A DNA stretch of 64,000 nucleotides, taken from NCBI RefSeq assembly GCF_000743715.1, contig NZ_JQEY01000007.1, forward strand, positions 1 through 64,000, in the 5' to 3' direction. How positions within the stretch are numbered: position 1 is the stretch's first letter; each line of letters opens with the position of its first letter. Under the pieces are notes generated by a model. It saw only the letters and a list, made by a program, of their open reading frames with translations, searched no databases and had not been told where the DNA came from. Below, piece by piece: positions 39,316 through 48,007 of the stretch. This stretch comes from Palleronia rufa. GTDB lineage: Bacteria > Pseudomonadota > Alphaproteobacteria > Rhodobacterales > Rhodobacteraceae. The position numbers were made by a program, and so were the translations under genes.

Positions 39316-40159
39316 GATCGGCTATCTCGGCCAGCCGGGCAGCTACTCGCACAACGCCGCGACCCTGCTGCGGCCCGACAGCGACCATGTGAGCTACCCC
39401 AGCTTCGAGGATCTTGTCGCCGCCTGCGAGCGCGAGGAGGTGACCGAGGCCGTGCTGCCGCTGGAGAACTCCGAGTCCGGCCGGATCCCCGACGTCCATC
39501 GCCTGGTGGTCTCCATGGAACTGTTCGTGGTGGGCGAACTGCTGCTCGACGTGTCGCACTGCCTGGTGACCTGCGGCCCGGCCGTGGAGGCCGAGATCCA
39601 CTCGATCTTTTCCCACCCCCAGGGGTTCCTGCAATCGTCGCGGTTCCTCAAGGAGCGCTTTCCCGACGCGCAGCGCCGGACCCGCTCGGACACCGCCAGC
39701 GCGGTCAAGGAGGTCGTGGCCTCCGGCGACCGGCACCTTGCGGCGATCGGCTCTCCGTTCGCGGCCGAGCATTACGGGGCCACGATCCTGCACAAGAACA
39801 TCTCGAACCGCGAGGATAACATCACTCGCTTCGTGATCGTCGGAAAGGACGCGGTCACCGATCCGGGCCATGACATGTCCTCGATGATCATCCAGGTGGG
39901 TCACAAGCCCGGCAGCCTGGTGCAGGCGCTGGCGGTGTTCGGCAGCCACGCCGTGAATATCACCAAGCTGGAGACCTACATGATCTCGGAGCGGACAGAG
40001 CTTCCGACCTTCTACCTCGACATCGGTTGCAGCGGCGAGGCCGAGAACCTCATCGCCGCCATGCGGGACATGGAGCCGCATATCTCCTACTCCAAGTTCC
40101 TCGGCTCCTACAAATCCGACCCGCGCCGAAACGGCCGCAACGGCTTCCTCAGGCCCTGA
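39308..40159 (+). CDS. pheA: Prephenate dehydratase
   Basis: 283 residues, monofunctional. Converts prephenate to phenylpyruvate for phenylalanine. PDT domain: IGYLGQPGSYSHNAA, the EAVLPLENSESG segment, SHPQGFLQSSRFL, RSDTASAVKEV and the active-site DNITRFVIVG. The C-terminal ACT regulatory domain is HKPGSLVQALAVFGSHAVNITKLETYM, expected to bind phenylalanine for feedback inhibition. There is no chorismate-mutase domain. Translationally coupled to the tyrA-like gene. Confidence 0.96.
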   Translation: MTRIGYLGQPGSYSHNAATLLRPDSDHVSYPSFEDLVAACEREEVTEAVLPLENSESGRIPDVHRLVVSMELFVVGELLLDVSHCLVTCGPAVEAEIHSIFSHPQGFLQSSRFLKERFPDAQRRTRSDTASAVKEVVASGDRHLAAIGSPFAAEHYGATILHKNISNREDNITRFVIVGKDAVTDPGHDMSSMIIQVGHKPGSLVQALAVFGSHAVNITKLETYMISERTELPTFYLDIGCSGEAENLIAAMRDMEPHISYSKFLGSYKSDPRRNGRNGFLRP

Positions 40160-40689
40160 GTTCCGGTGCCACGATCCCAGATCCGGACCGTTGCGGCGTC
40201 GATCCCGGCCGTCCTCACCGCCCGGGTGGCGGTGTTCGGCTGGCCGCGGGTGGCCAGGGCCGGTCTGATCGAGCGGACCGCCGAGGCTGTTCCGAAAGCG
40301 GTGGGGCTCGTTCCGGTTTTCCCGCTGGCCGGGTCCCGGCTGAAGTCGCAACACGACCGCAAGATCCCGGACGACCGTCACCATGTGGCCCTGACCAACA
40401 GCCCGCACCGCAACGAGAAATACGGCTGGTTGCGGGTCCTCTCCGGCAACGCGCTGGGCGATTGCACGCGGCGGGACGGGATCAATATCCCTTGCAGCCT
40501 GACCCTTTACGACGACTCCGGTCCCGGCGCCGCTGGCCGGTCATCGCCAGCGAGCATGACGGCCGGCGTCGGCGCACCTGGGCGCGGGGGGTGGACGACA
40601 CGTCGGTGTCCCGCGGCAGGATGTATGCCGCACGCCCTCGCAGCACGCCAAGAGACCTGGATCCGCCGGGAACCCGAAAGGACCATGTG
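40160..40689. other. 530-bp stretch without an intact gene; possible gene remnant at 40298-40516
   Basis: A plus-strand frame reads through 40298-40516 with mixed, protein-like composition (KIPDDRHHVALTNSPHRN, then EKYGWLRVLSGNALGDC, then GINIPCSLTLYDD). It has no start site with a ribosome-binding site and matches no family I know. It may be the relic of a gene. The rest appears noncoding. AAAGGA at 40678-40683 serves the next gene. Confidence 0.4.
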
Positions 40690-41430
40690 ATGAGAAATCC
40701 GAAATATGACGAAATCCCCTTTTTCATCCCCGAGGAGAGCGCCAAGTTCGACCGCTTCGCCCGCGGCAGGCCATTGACAGAGCTGGGAAAGCTGGTGCTT
40801 TCCGTGCGCAACGCAGAGCATCTGGGCGCGGCTGCTGAGCCGATGGCCGCGGCGTTCCTGGTGACCAACCTGCTGCTGATGAGCCAGGCGCAGAGGCGGA
40901 TCGCCAAGCTGGTGATCCTGGACATGGAGGGCACCGACCGCGCCGCATTGTTCCCTGTTACCAACGCGTTGCGCTACTACCTGATGGAGGATTACACCCA
41001 GCTCGACAATTTCGACACCTGGGTTGCGTCGGTGGGATCGGTGGCGCGGGTGTCGGACCGGCTCCGGGCGGAACTGAGCGATCTGTCTGATTTCATGACC
41101 TCGTCCGAGCTGGGCGACGCCGGTTCCAGCCAGCGCAAGGCAGAGACGATGCTGGCCGTGCGCTCACCGGAATTCGCGGAAGATCAAGGGTTTGCGGCCG
41201 ATGTGTCGAACCCGTTCTTCGCCCGCTTCCGGGCCGGGGCGGATGCCAGCACCGATGTGGTCAGCCAGTCCGTCTATGGCGAGTCGTTCTCGCTCCGGGT
41301 CGCCAATTCGCGCGATGTGATCGTCATCGAGATCGACGGCCGCCACGCCGAGACCGCCATTGCCCAGTGGATCGCCCGGCTCGACGCGGTGCTCGACAAG
41401 GCCCTATTGGGGCTGAAACCGGCCGGCTGA
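40690..41430 (+). CDS. Protein of unknown function
   Basis: 246 residues, ATG 40690, 6 bp after AAAGGA. Not recognised. It opens RNPKYDEIPFFIPEESAKFDRFARG. The central part is helical, with conserved-looking segments LGAAAEPMAAAFLVTNLLLMSQ, KLVILDMEGTDRAALFPVTNALRYYLMEDY and VFFARFRAGADA-like sequence. The C-terminus ends with an amphipathic helix (AQWIARLDAVLDKALLGL). No signal peptide or membrane helix. Its balanced amino-acid composition and good start support a real gene. No operon partner. Confidence 0.65.
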   Translation: MRNPKYDEIPFFIPEESAKFDRFARGRPLTELGKLVLSVRNAEHLGAAAEPMAAAFLVTNLLLMSQAQRRIAKLVILDMEGTDRAALFPVTNALRYYLMEDYTQLDNFDTWVASVGSVARVSDRLRAELSDLSDFMTSSELGDAGSSQRKAETMLAVRSPEFAEDQGFAADVSNPFFARFRAGADASTDVVSQSVYGESFSLRVANSRDVIVIEIDGRHAETAIAQWIARLDAVLDKALLGLKPAG

Positions 41431-41660
41431 CGGCTGTCGGATTCCTGTAAGAGAAATGTAAGAGTCCTGTCGGAGTCCGGCGCGGACTGCGGGGCCGTCG
41501 CCGGCCGGGCAGGGGGGCGCGATCACCGCGCGCGATACTCCGCGCCGTGACGATCCGGGGCATCCGGTCCCATCCGGTTGCCCCGCTTGCAGAGCCATGT
41601 CGTGTCCGCCTGACAGGGGGGGGCGACCGCCACAGCCTCCGGTTCAGGGGGGGGCGCCGC

Positions 41661-42138
41661 GTGATCCTCCGCACCACCCATGCGATCAACCGGATGGTCG
41701 GTCGGATCGTCGCCGTCCTGGCGGGCGTCATCGTCTGCGGCGTCGTGATGCGCTGGACCTTCGACGCGCCGAAGAGATGGGCGTTCGGCCTGTTGCGGCA
41801 CCTCCGGGGGTTCTGTGTCATCCTGCTGGGCGGTGAAGCCCTGCGCCACCAGTCCCATGTCCGGTCGACCTGCCGATCGGGCGGGTCTCTCCGGGCCTGA
41901 CCCGGATCGTCGCGTTGCCGGGATGCCGGATCCTCTTCGCTCCGTTCGCCTGGGTGTTCATGACCCGGTCCTGCGACTTCGCCGCCACCTCATGGGCCCG
42001 GCGCGCGACGACCTGGGGCGCGCTGGCGTTGCCGGTCTATCCGCCGAGGGCCGCGCTCTGCCTGGCGGCGGTGCTGCTGCTGATCCGGGGCGTCGCCGAC
42101 GTGCCGAAGATCGCCCTGGACCGCCAGCAGGACGCCGA
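41661..42138 (+). pseudogene. TRAP transporter small permease (dctQ) remnant
   Basis: From GTG 41661 the frame reads AINRMVGRIVAVLAGVIVCGVVMRW, then a conserved DctQ middle with FCVILLGGEALRHQSHVR, and ends in a stop near 41900. The continuation is in another frame: APFAWVFM ... TSWARRATTWGALALPVYPPRAALCLAAVLLLIRGVADV, the DctQ C-terminal helices with their TTWGALALPVYP motif. At least one frameshift, so not functional. Two 8-G homopolymers just upstream may mark slippage-prone DNA. Confidence 0.75.
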
Positions 42139-42149
42139 TGCCGGCCCGG

Positions 42150-42950
42150 GCGGCGGATCCATCGCGCCGGTGATGTTCGGCCTGCCGGTGCCGGGGCCGA
42201 TGACGGTCCATCCGCTGGCCTTGGTGCCGGGCGAAACGGCGGTGCCGGGCGCGTTCATGGCCGGCAAGCCGACGGTCCTTGGCATCGTCCTCAACCGGAC
42301 CTTCGGCGATGTGCTGGACGACGACGCCCGGACCGCGATCCCGTTTTTCGTGCTCATGGCGCAGGTCCTGAGCAATTCGGGCGTCACCGACGAGATGTTC
42401 GAAAGCCTCAGGATGCTCATGTCGAACGTGCGCGGCGGGCTGGCGCTGGCGGTGGTGTCCATCTCTATCCTGCTGGCGGCCACGATCGGCATCATCGGCG
42501 CGTCGATCACCGTCACGGGCGTCATGGCGCTGCGCCCGATGCTGCAACGCGGCTATTCGCCGACCCTGACGAACGGGGTGATCGCGGCCTCGGGCTGCCG
42601 GGGGGCCCTGATCCCGCCGTGGATCGTGCTGAACCCCTTGGCGCCTGTTCCACGCTGTCGGTCGGAGAGCTTTTTGCGTAAGCGATGATCCCCGGCGTCA
42701 TGCCGGTGCCGCTCGACGCGGGCTGGGTGGCCGTACTGGCGGCGTTTCGCCCCGACATGGGTCCGTCCGTCCAGCCACGGGACATGTCGCCGCGCGGCCA
42801 GTTCTGCCTGATGCCGATAAAAGGGGCCGTGCCGACGCTGTTGCCGGTCGTCGGTATCCTCGGCTCTCTGCTGGCCGGAATCGCCACGGCGGCGACCGGG
42901 GCATCGGTGCGGCCCTGGCACCGGTCATCGTGCTGGCGTTCCATGACGAC
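42150..42950 (+). pseudogene. TRAP transporter large permease (dctM) remnant
   Basis: Reads GSIAPVMFGLPVP, then AIPFFVLMAQVLSNSGVTDEMFESL, VRGGLALAVVSISILLAAT, GIIGASITVTGVMALRPML and GVIAASGCRGALIPPW, the DctM core. A segment normally between the first helices and AIPFF is missing. After about 42640 the frame shifts (SVGELFA) and meets a TAA, then resumes IPGVMPVPLDAG ... PTLLPVVGILGSLLAGIATAATGA. Transport of C4-dicarboxylates or similar acids is lost. No dctP substrate-binding gene is present in the window. Confidence 0.8.
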
Positions 42951-43319
42951 CCGTTCTGCCACGAGGACCGCGGCCGCGGCGCTTGCCGCCGGGCTGGCCA
43001 GTGCGGCCCATATCCGCTGTCGTCGCTGGAGCCGATCGGGTTCGGCCGCTCCTTCGTGGATCTGGCCAACAAGCTGACCGGCGACGACCCGACCATCGCG
43101 TTCTTCGGGGGCGGCCGCCTGGTCCCTGCCGGAGAGAGTATCCCGACAACGACGCCAAGTGGCGCGAGGGCTCGGCGCCCTACAACCGGGGGCGTACCGC
43201 CGACGGCCCCTCCGCCGAAGGGCCCAGCGCCTGCGCCGAGGGCCCCTGACGGCCGCCGCCCGTCCGGTCCGTCCGCCTTAGCGCGGCGCGGACGGGCGGT
43301 CCGCGTCGGGCGGCGCGGG
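42951..43319. other. Gene-free stretch with a coherent fragment at 43008-43145
   Basis: One plus-strand frame contains YPLSSLEPIGFGRSFVDLAN, then KLTGDDPTIAFFGGGRLVPAGESIP, which looks like genuine coding sequence. The continuation DNDAKWREGSAPYNRG is in the next frame. I cannot assign a family. It is probably another relic beside the decayed TRAP genes. The remainder up to the hemC stop at 43320 looks noncoding. Confidence 0.4.
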
Positions 43320-44264
43320 TCATGCCGCCTTCCAGTCGAAGAACCCCTCTCCGGCCCGGGACAGAAGGCCGCGGGCCAGGGCGCGGCCCAGGTCGGCGCC
43401 GTCGGATGCCGGGCCGGTGACCTCATCGGCCAGGCATTCCGAGCCGTCGGTGCGCAGGATCTCTCCGCGGAGGCGGAGCGTGGTTCCGGTGAGTTCGGCC
43501 AGCCCGGCGATGGGGGTCTCGCACGAGCCGTCGAGCGCCGCGAGATATGCGCGTTCGGCGGCCAGGCGCGTGCCGGTGTCGGCGTCGTGGATGGCCGACA
43601 GCATCTCTGCGGTGGCCGTGTCGTCGCCGCGCCGCTCTATGCCGATGGCGCCCTGGGCCACGGCGGGAAGCATCTGCCCCTCCGGGATCGGCGCGCGGGG
43701 CACGTCGTCCGCGCCCAGCCGGTTGAGGCCGGCCATGGCCAGGAAGGTGGCGGCGGCGACCCCATCGGCCAGCTTGGCGAGCCGGGTCTGCACATTGCCG
43801 CGGAACTCGACGATGGTCAGGTCCGGGCGGCGGTGCAGAAGCTGGGACTTGCGGCGGAGCGAGGACGTGCCGACCTGCGCGCCCTGCGGCAGATCCGCCA
43901 GCGCGCCGCCGGTCAGGGAGATGAAGGCGTCGCGGGGATCCTCACGCGGCAGGTAGGTGTCGAGCACCAGGCCGCCGGGCTGGTCCACCGGCATGTCCTT
44001 CATCGAGTGAACGGCGATGTCGATGGCGCCGGACAGCAGCGCGTCCTCGATCTCGCGGGTGAAGAGGCCCTTGCCGCCGATCTCCTTGAGGGGCCGGTCG
44101 ATGATCCTGTCGCCGGTGGTCTTGATGACCACGATGGAGAAGGACTCGAACGGCAGGTCGAAGGCGGTGGCCAGCCGGTCGCGGGTCTCGTTCGCCTGGG
44201 CGAGCGCCAGGGGGGAGCCGCGGGTGCCGATCTTGAGCGGGGACAGGGGCGTGGGCATCTGCAT
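43320..44264 (-). CDS. hemC: Porphobilinogen deaminase (hydroxymethylbilane synthase)
   Basis: 314 residues from ATG 44264 (a second ATG two codons later is equally possible). Polymerises four porphobilinogens to hydroxymethylbilane in haem and bacteriochlorophyll synthesis. Motifs: KIGTRGSPLALAQA, VVIKTTGDRI, GKGLFTREIEDALL, IAVHSMKDMP, VGTSSLRRKSQL and FRGNVQTRLAKL. The dipyrromethane-cofactor cysteine is in the LDGSCETPIAGLAEL loop. Divergent from hemE, with which it shares a 151-bp intergenic region. Confidence 0.97.
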   Translation of the reverse strand: MQMPTPLSPLKIGTRGSPLALAQANETRDRLATAFDLPFESFSIVVIKTTGDRIIDRPLKEIGGKGLFTREIEDALLSGAIDIAVHSMKDMPVDQPGGLVLDTYLPREDPRDAFISLTGGALADLPQGAQVGTSSLRRKSQLLHRRPDLTIVEFRGNVQTRLAKLADGVAAATFLAMAGLNRLGADDVPRAPIPEGQMLPAVAQGAIGIERRGDDTATAEMLSAIHDADTGTRLAAERAYLAALDGSCETPIAGLAELTGTTLRLRGEILRTDGSECLADEVTGPASDGADLGRALARGLLSRAGEGFFDWKAA

Positions 44265-44316
44265 GGGCCATGGGTAGCGGCGGGCGCGGCCATGGGCAAA
44301 CCATAAACGCCCCGCG

Positions 44317-44363
44317 GTCGGAAGCGCCCGGCTGTCGGAAGCGCCCCGGCTGTCGGAAACGCT
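44317..44363. repeat. Short tandem repeat, about 2.7 copies of 17-18 bp
   Basis: GTCGGAAGCGCCCGGCT (44317-44333), GTCGGAAGCGCCCCGGCT (44334-44351) and GTCGGAAACGCT (44352-44363) lie head to tail between the divergent hemC and hemE genes, ending at the -35-like TTGACA of hemE. Confidence 0.8.
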
Positions 44364-44391
44364 TGACACCGGCGCCGGGCGACCCGACCAA
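44363..44391 (+). promoter_or_regulatory. Candidate hemE promoter
   Basis: A perfect -35 hexamer TTGACA (44363-44368) with a weak GACCAA 17 bp later. The -35 is good but the -10 is poor, suggesting help from an activator. Confidence 0.35.
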
Positions 44392-44415
44392 ACGGCGACG
44401 CCAGGGGAGGGCAGG

Positions 44416-45444
44416 ATGGCCGGAAAGACACTGTTGCGCGCGCTGGCCGGCGAGGTGCTGGAGGTGCCGCCCGCGTGGATGATGCGCCAGGCGGGACGCT
44501 ACCTGCCGGAATACAAGGCGACGCGGGCGCAGGCGGGGGATTTCCTGTCGCTGTGCTACACGCCGGATCTGGCGGCGGAGGTGACGCTGCAGCCGATCCG
44601 GCGCTTCGGCTTCGACGCGGCGATCCTGTTCGCCGATATCCTTCTGGTGCCCCAGGCCCTGGGCGCGGACCTGTGGTTCGTGACCGGAGAGGGGCCGCGC
44701 CTGGGGCCGGTGGACACGGCCGCCGGGGTGGCGGCGCTGAAACCGGCCGGGGACGTGCATGAGGTGCTGTCGCCGGTCTATGAGACGCTGCGGATCCTGT
44801 CGCGGGAGCTGCCCCGGGACGTGGCGCTGATCGGCTTTGCCGGGGCGCCCTGGACGGTGGCGACCTACATGATCGCCGGACGCGGCACCCCGGACCAGGC
44901 CCCCGCCCACGCGCTCAAGGACGGCGACCGGGCGACGTTCGAGGCGCTTCTGGAGCGGATCACGGCGGCGACGGTGGAGTATCTGTCCGCCCAGATCGAC
45001 GCCGGGGCGGAGGTGGTGAAGCTTTTCGACAGCTGGGCCGGATCGCTGGGGGCCGAGGATTTCCGCCGCTACGCCCTGGAGCCGGCCAGGCGCATCATCG
45101 CCGAGCTGAAGGCGCGGCATCCCGGCGTTCCGGTGATCGCCTTTCCGCGCGGCGCGAAAGACGCCTATGCGGGATTCGCGCGGGCGACCGGCGCGGATTG
45201 CGTGGCGCTGGATCAGGGCGTGGACGCGGAATGGGCCGCGAGGCGGGTGCAGGTGGACGGCTGCGTGCAGGGCAATCTGGACCCGTCGCATATGGTCACC
45301 GGCGGGCAGGCGCTGGTCGACGAGGTGCTGCGCATCCGGCAGGCGTTCGGGGGCGGACCGCATGTGTTCAACCTGGGACACGGGATCACGCCCGATGCGG
45401 ATCCCGACAACGTGGCCCTGATGCTGGAGACGCTGCGCAGCTGA
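44416..45444 (+). CDS. hemE: Uroporphyrinogen decarboxylase
   Basis: 342 residues. Removes four carboxyl groups from uroporphyrinogen III to give coproporphyrinogen III. The signature [16 protein letters not shown] is present, followed by [44 protein letters not shown] and the C-terminal [19 protein letters not shown] 44416 behind GGGAGGG. Its product feeds the coproporphyrinogen oxidase encoded nearby by hemF. A 6-bp stem hairpin follows the stop without a T-run. Confidence 0.97.
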   Translation: MAGKTLLRALAGEVLEVPPAWMMRQAGRYLPEYKATRAQAGDFLSLCYTPDLAAEVTLQPIRRFGFDAAILFADILLVPQALGADLWFVTGEGPRLGPVDTAAGVAALKPAGDVHEVLSPVYETLRILSRELPRDVALIGFAGAPWTVATYMIAGRGTPDQAPAHALKDGDRATFEALLERITAATVEYLSAQIDAGAEVVKLFDSWAGSLGAEDFRRYALEPARRIIAELKARHPGVPVIAFPRGAKDAYAGFARATGADCVALDQGVDAEWAARRVQVDGCVQGNLDPSHMVTGGQALVDEVLRIRQAFGGGPHVFNLGHGITPDADPDNVALMLETLRS

Positions 45445-45670
45445 GGCGGGCCGCTTCGGCCCGATCCCGGCCGATCATGCGTGAAGCCAGGCCCGGTCCG
45501 CAGACCCGCGGACACGCCCTTCGCAGACGGTTCCCGCCCGGGCCGCGTGCGCCGCAGCGGTCCGCGACGGCTCCGGCGCGTGCGGCCCGGGGCCGGCGCC
45601 CCGGCGCCGTTCGGGCGGAGGGCCGGGCGCCCTGACGATCCGCTTCGCGGATCGGCCGGGAGGCGGCGGA

Positions 45671-46090
45671 TCAGCCGTCCTGGGGCGCGTTGAAGGTTTC
45701 CGCCCAGTCGCCCGACCGGATGATCTGACGCGGATCGACGTCGTGGAGGTAGATGTAGGCCCAGGCCTCCACCGGGCCGGAGCGGGTGCTGATCCGGCGA
45801 CGCTCTCGCTTGTATTCGGGGGGGCCGTCGTCGAACAGCCCCTCGTAGTCGTCGAGGACGTCCATCAGCCCCGGGGTGGAGAGTTCCCAGACCTCTCCGT
45901 GCGCCTTGCCGGGCGCGCCTTCGACCAGGGCGGGATACCAGCCGACGGAGTAGAGCGTGCCGGGCAGTGTGCCTTCGCACAGGAACGTGGCGCCGTTGCG
46001 GAAGGCGAGCGTCGCCTCGTTGTTGATGAAGCCGCGACGCAGGGTTCCGTAGACGAAAACCTTGTCGCCGAGATAGGGGTCCGTGCTCAT
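45671..46090 (-). CDS. Gamma-glutamylcyclotransferase-family protein
   Basis: 139 residues, GGCT/AIG2 fold. It opens VFVYGTLRRGFINN with the family's YGTL(R/K)xG loop, then TLYSVGWYPALVEG, VWELSTPGLMDVLDDYEG, containing the putative catalytic glutamate in DDYEG, and AWAYIYLHDV. Such proteins cleave gamma-glutamyl bonds to 5-oxoproline in glutathione or side-chain metabolism; the substrate here is not known. ATG 46090. Convergent with hemE, separated by 226 bp in which I see nothing. Confidence 0.9.
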   Translation of the reverse strand: MSTDPYLGDKVFVYGTLRRGFINNEATLAFRNGATFLCEGTLPGTLYSVGWYPALVEGAPGKAHGEVWELSTPGLMDVLDDYEGLFDDGPPEYKRERRRISTRSGPVEAWAYIYLHDVDPRQIIRSGDWAETFNAPQDG

Positions 46091-46578
46091 CGCCCGCGAC
46101 CTAAGGCCCGGGCGCGCGCTGTCCACGGCGGACATGGCCCGCCGCGGCGTCCCGGAGCGGCGCGCAGGGGCGGTGCCGGTCAGACCGGCGCTTGACCCGC
46201 GGCGCCGCGGTCGTGGCCTCTGCATCGGCGCCCGAAACGGTGCCGCCGGAGTTGTCGAACCCGTGCGTGAGCGTCTCCGTGCCCGCGGAGGCTGTGCCGA
46301 CGGGAAAGACCTCATGCCCGGCGCCGCAGCAGCATCCGTCGCTGCCGTCGGAGCCGCCGTCGGCCGGGGTTCGCGTCTGCCCTGGCGTCGCCGCCGGGAA
46401 GGTCGTCGAGGTTCCGCCCGCTTTCGAAACCAGCGCGCAGACCCGCCCGCATGACCGTATCCACATCCGCCGCCGCCGGTTTCGAGGTCGGTCCGGGCGG
46501 GACTCTCCGTGACGTTCGATAGGCCCAAACGCTCAACTCGGGGTCAAGGTGGCGGCAGGCGGGACCCGCGCTGTCGCG
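46091..46578. other. 488-bp gene-free stretch
   Basis: Open frames on both strands (for example + 46192-46512 and - 46312-46536) show no recognisable domain, and none has a convincing ribosome-binding site. It lies upstream of the cyclotransferase gene and downstream of hemF. No terminator or RNA structure recognised. Confidence 0.45.
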
Positions 46579-47493
46579 TCAGGTCCACTTTGCCAGGGGC
46601 GGCAGGCTCATCAGGACGGCATCGGCGTCGTGGCCGGTTTCCAGCCCGAACCTGGTGCCCCGGTCGTAGACCAGGTTGTATTCGGCGTAGAGCCCGCGAT
46701 GGACAAGCTGCGCGTCGCGGTCGGCAGCCGTGAACGGCGTGGCGCGCCGCCGCTCGGCCAGCGGAAGCCAGGCCGGCAGGAAGGCCTGGCCGATGTCGCG
46801 GGTCAGGGCGAAATCGGCCTCCCAGTCGCCGGTGCAGCGGTCGTCCATGAAGATGCCGCCGACGCCGCGCGCGCGGCCCCGGTGGGGGATGAAGAAATAC
46901 TCGTCCGCCCAGGTCTTGAGCCATGGGTAGATGTCGGTCCCGTGGGGGTCGAGATGGGCGCGGAGCGTGTCGTGGAAATGGGCGGTGTCCTCTGGATGGT
47001 CGAGGCAGGGGTTCAGGTCCTCTCCGCCGCCGAACCACCAGGCGTGCGGCGTCCAGAACATGCGGGTGTTCATGTGCACCGCGGGGACATGCGGGTTCTG
47101 CATATGCGCCACCAGGCTGATTCCGGCGGCCCAGAAGCGCGGATCCTCGGCCATGCCGGGCAGACCCTTGCGCGCGGCCATGGCGGCCTGCGCCCGTTCG
47201 CCAAGGGTGCCGTGGACCTCCGACACGTTGACGCCGACCTTTTCGAACACGCGGCCGCCGCGCATGACGCTCATCAGCCCGCCGCCCGCGTCGCTGCCGT
47301 CGTCCGACGCGCGCCGCGTCCGGGACAGCGCGAAGCGGCCGGGGGCCATGTCGGCGAACGGACCGGCGGTGTGGCTGTCCTCCAGCGCCTCGAAGGCAGT
47401 CACGATACGGTCGCGCAACTCCCGGAACCAGGCGCTGGCGCGGGACTTTTCGGCGGCCATCCCAGGGCTTCCGGCGGGGCTTTCGTCTGTCAT
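46579..47493 (-). CDS. hemF: Oxygen-dependent coproporphyrinogen III oxidase
   Basis: 304 residues. Oxidatively decarboxylates coproporphyrinogen III to protoporphyrinogen IX. Family blocks: GGGLMSVMRGGRVFEKVGVN, AAGISLVAHMQNPHVPAVHMN, the WWFGGGEDLNPC motif, [26 protein letters not shown] and the C-terminal RGLYAEYNLVYDRGTRFGLETG. ATG 47493 is the first in frame after the upstream divergent region; no strong Shine-Dalgarno is visible and a later ATG (MAAEKSRAS) is possible. Together with hemC and hemE this forms a dispersed haem cluster. Confidence 0.96.
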   Translation of the reverse strand: MTDESPAGSPGMAAEKSRASAWFRELRDRIVTAFEALEDSHTAGPFADMAPGRFALSRTRRASDDGSDAGGGLMSVMRGGRVFEKVGVNVSEVHGTLGERAQAAMAARKGLPGMAEDPRFWAAGISLVAHMQNPHVPAVHMNTRMFWTPHAWWFGGGEDLNPCLDHPEDTAHFHDTLRAHLDPHGTDIYPWLKTWADEYFFIPHRGRARGVGGIFMDDRCTGDWEADFALTRDIGQAFLPAWLPLAERRRATPFTAADRDAQLVHRGLYAEYNLVYDRGTRFGLETGHDADAVLMSLPPLAKWT

Positions 47494-47571
47494 GGCGACG
47501 GTCGTAACAGGTCGGTGATGGGGCGAAAAGCGTGGATTGCGCGGCGCCGTGCGGCGTTCTACCGTCATGGG

Positions 47572-47970
47572 ATGAAGTCGCTTCTTGCCCTGTCCGCGCT
47601 GACCCTCCTTGCCGCCTGCGCCACCCCGCGAGAGGCCTGCGTCGCCCAGCAGACCCGCGACCTGCGGGTGGTGGACGGGCTGATCGCCGAGGAGGAGGCG
47701 ACGCTGGCCCGCGGCTATGCGCTGGACCGGCGGACCGAGCTGCGCCCGCGCCTGACCCTGTGCACCGGCCTCAGCCGCGGCAACGACGGGCTGTCCACCG
47801 GTGTCCGCTATTGCAGCGCCCCCGAAACCCGGACCCGCGTGGTGCCCCAGGCGGTCAACCTGGCAGAGGTGCAGGCGCGTCTGGACGGGCTCAGGGCCAA
47901 GCGGGCGGAACTGTCGGACCGCGCGTCCCGGGGCGCGGCGGCCTGCCGGGCGCGCTATCCGCAGGGCTGA
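47572..47970 (+). CDS. Small lipoprotein of unknown function
   Basis: 132 residues with a lipoprotein signal peptide: a KSLLALSALTLLAAC lipobox with C16 as the lipidation site. The mature part is highly charged with paired cysteines (REACVAQQTR, LTLCTG, RYCSAP, AACRARYPQG), suggesting disulfides, and a coiled-coil-like stretch VNLAEVQARLDGLRAKRAELSDRA. No known domain. Probably anchored in the inner or outer membrane facing the periplasm. ATG 47572, divergent from hemF. The 26-bp repeat array begins 38 bp after its stop. Confidence 0.78.
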   Translation: MKSLLALSALTLLAACATPREACVAQQTRDLRVVDGLIAEEEATLARGYALDRRTELRPRLTLCTGLSRGNDGLSTGVRYCSAPETRTRVVPQAVNLAEVQARLDGLRAKRAELSDRASRGAAACRARYPQG

Positions 47971-48007
47971 CGGGGCGGATTCGGCGGGTCTGGACGTCCG
48001 GTTCCGC

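Noticed and set aside
45447-45463. Hairpin CGGGCC-GCTTC-GGCCCG after hemE as a terminator
   Set aside because: The stem is only 6 bp and no T-run follows, so it is not convincing on its own.
46192-46512. A Pro/Ser-rich 106-codon frame upstream of hemF's end
   Set aside because: No ribosome-binding site, no family, and equally open frames on the opposite strand.
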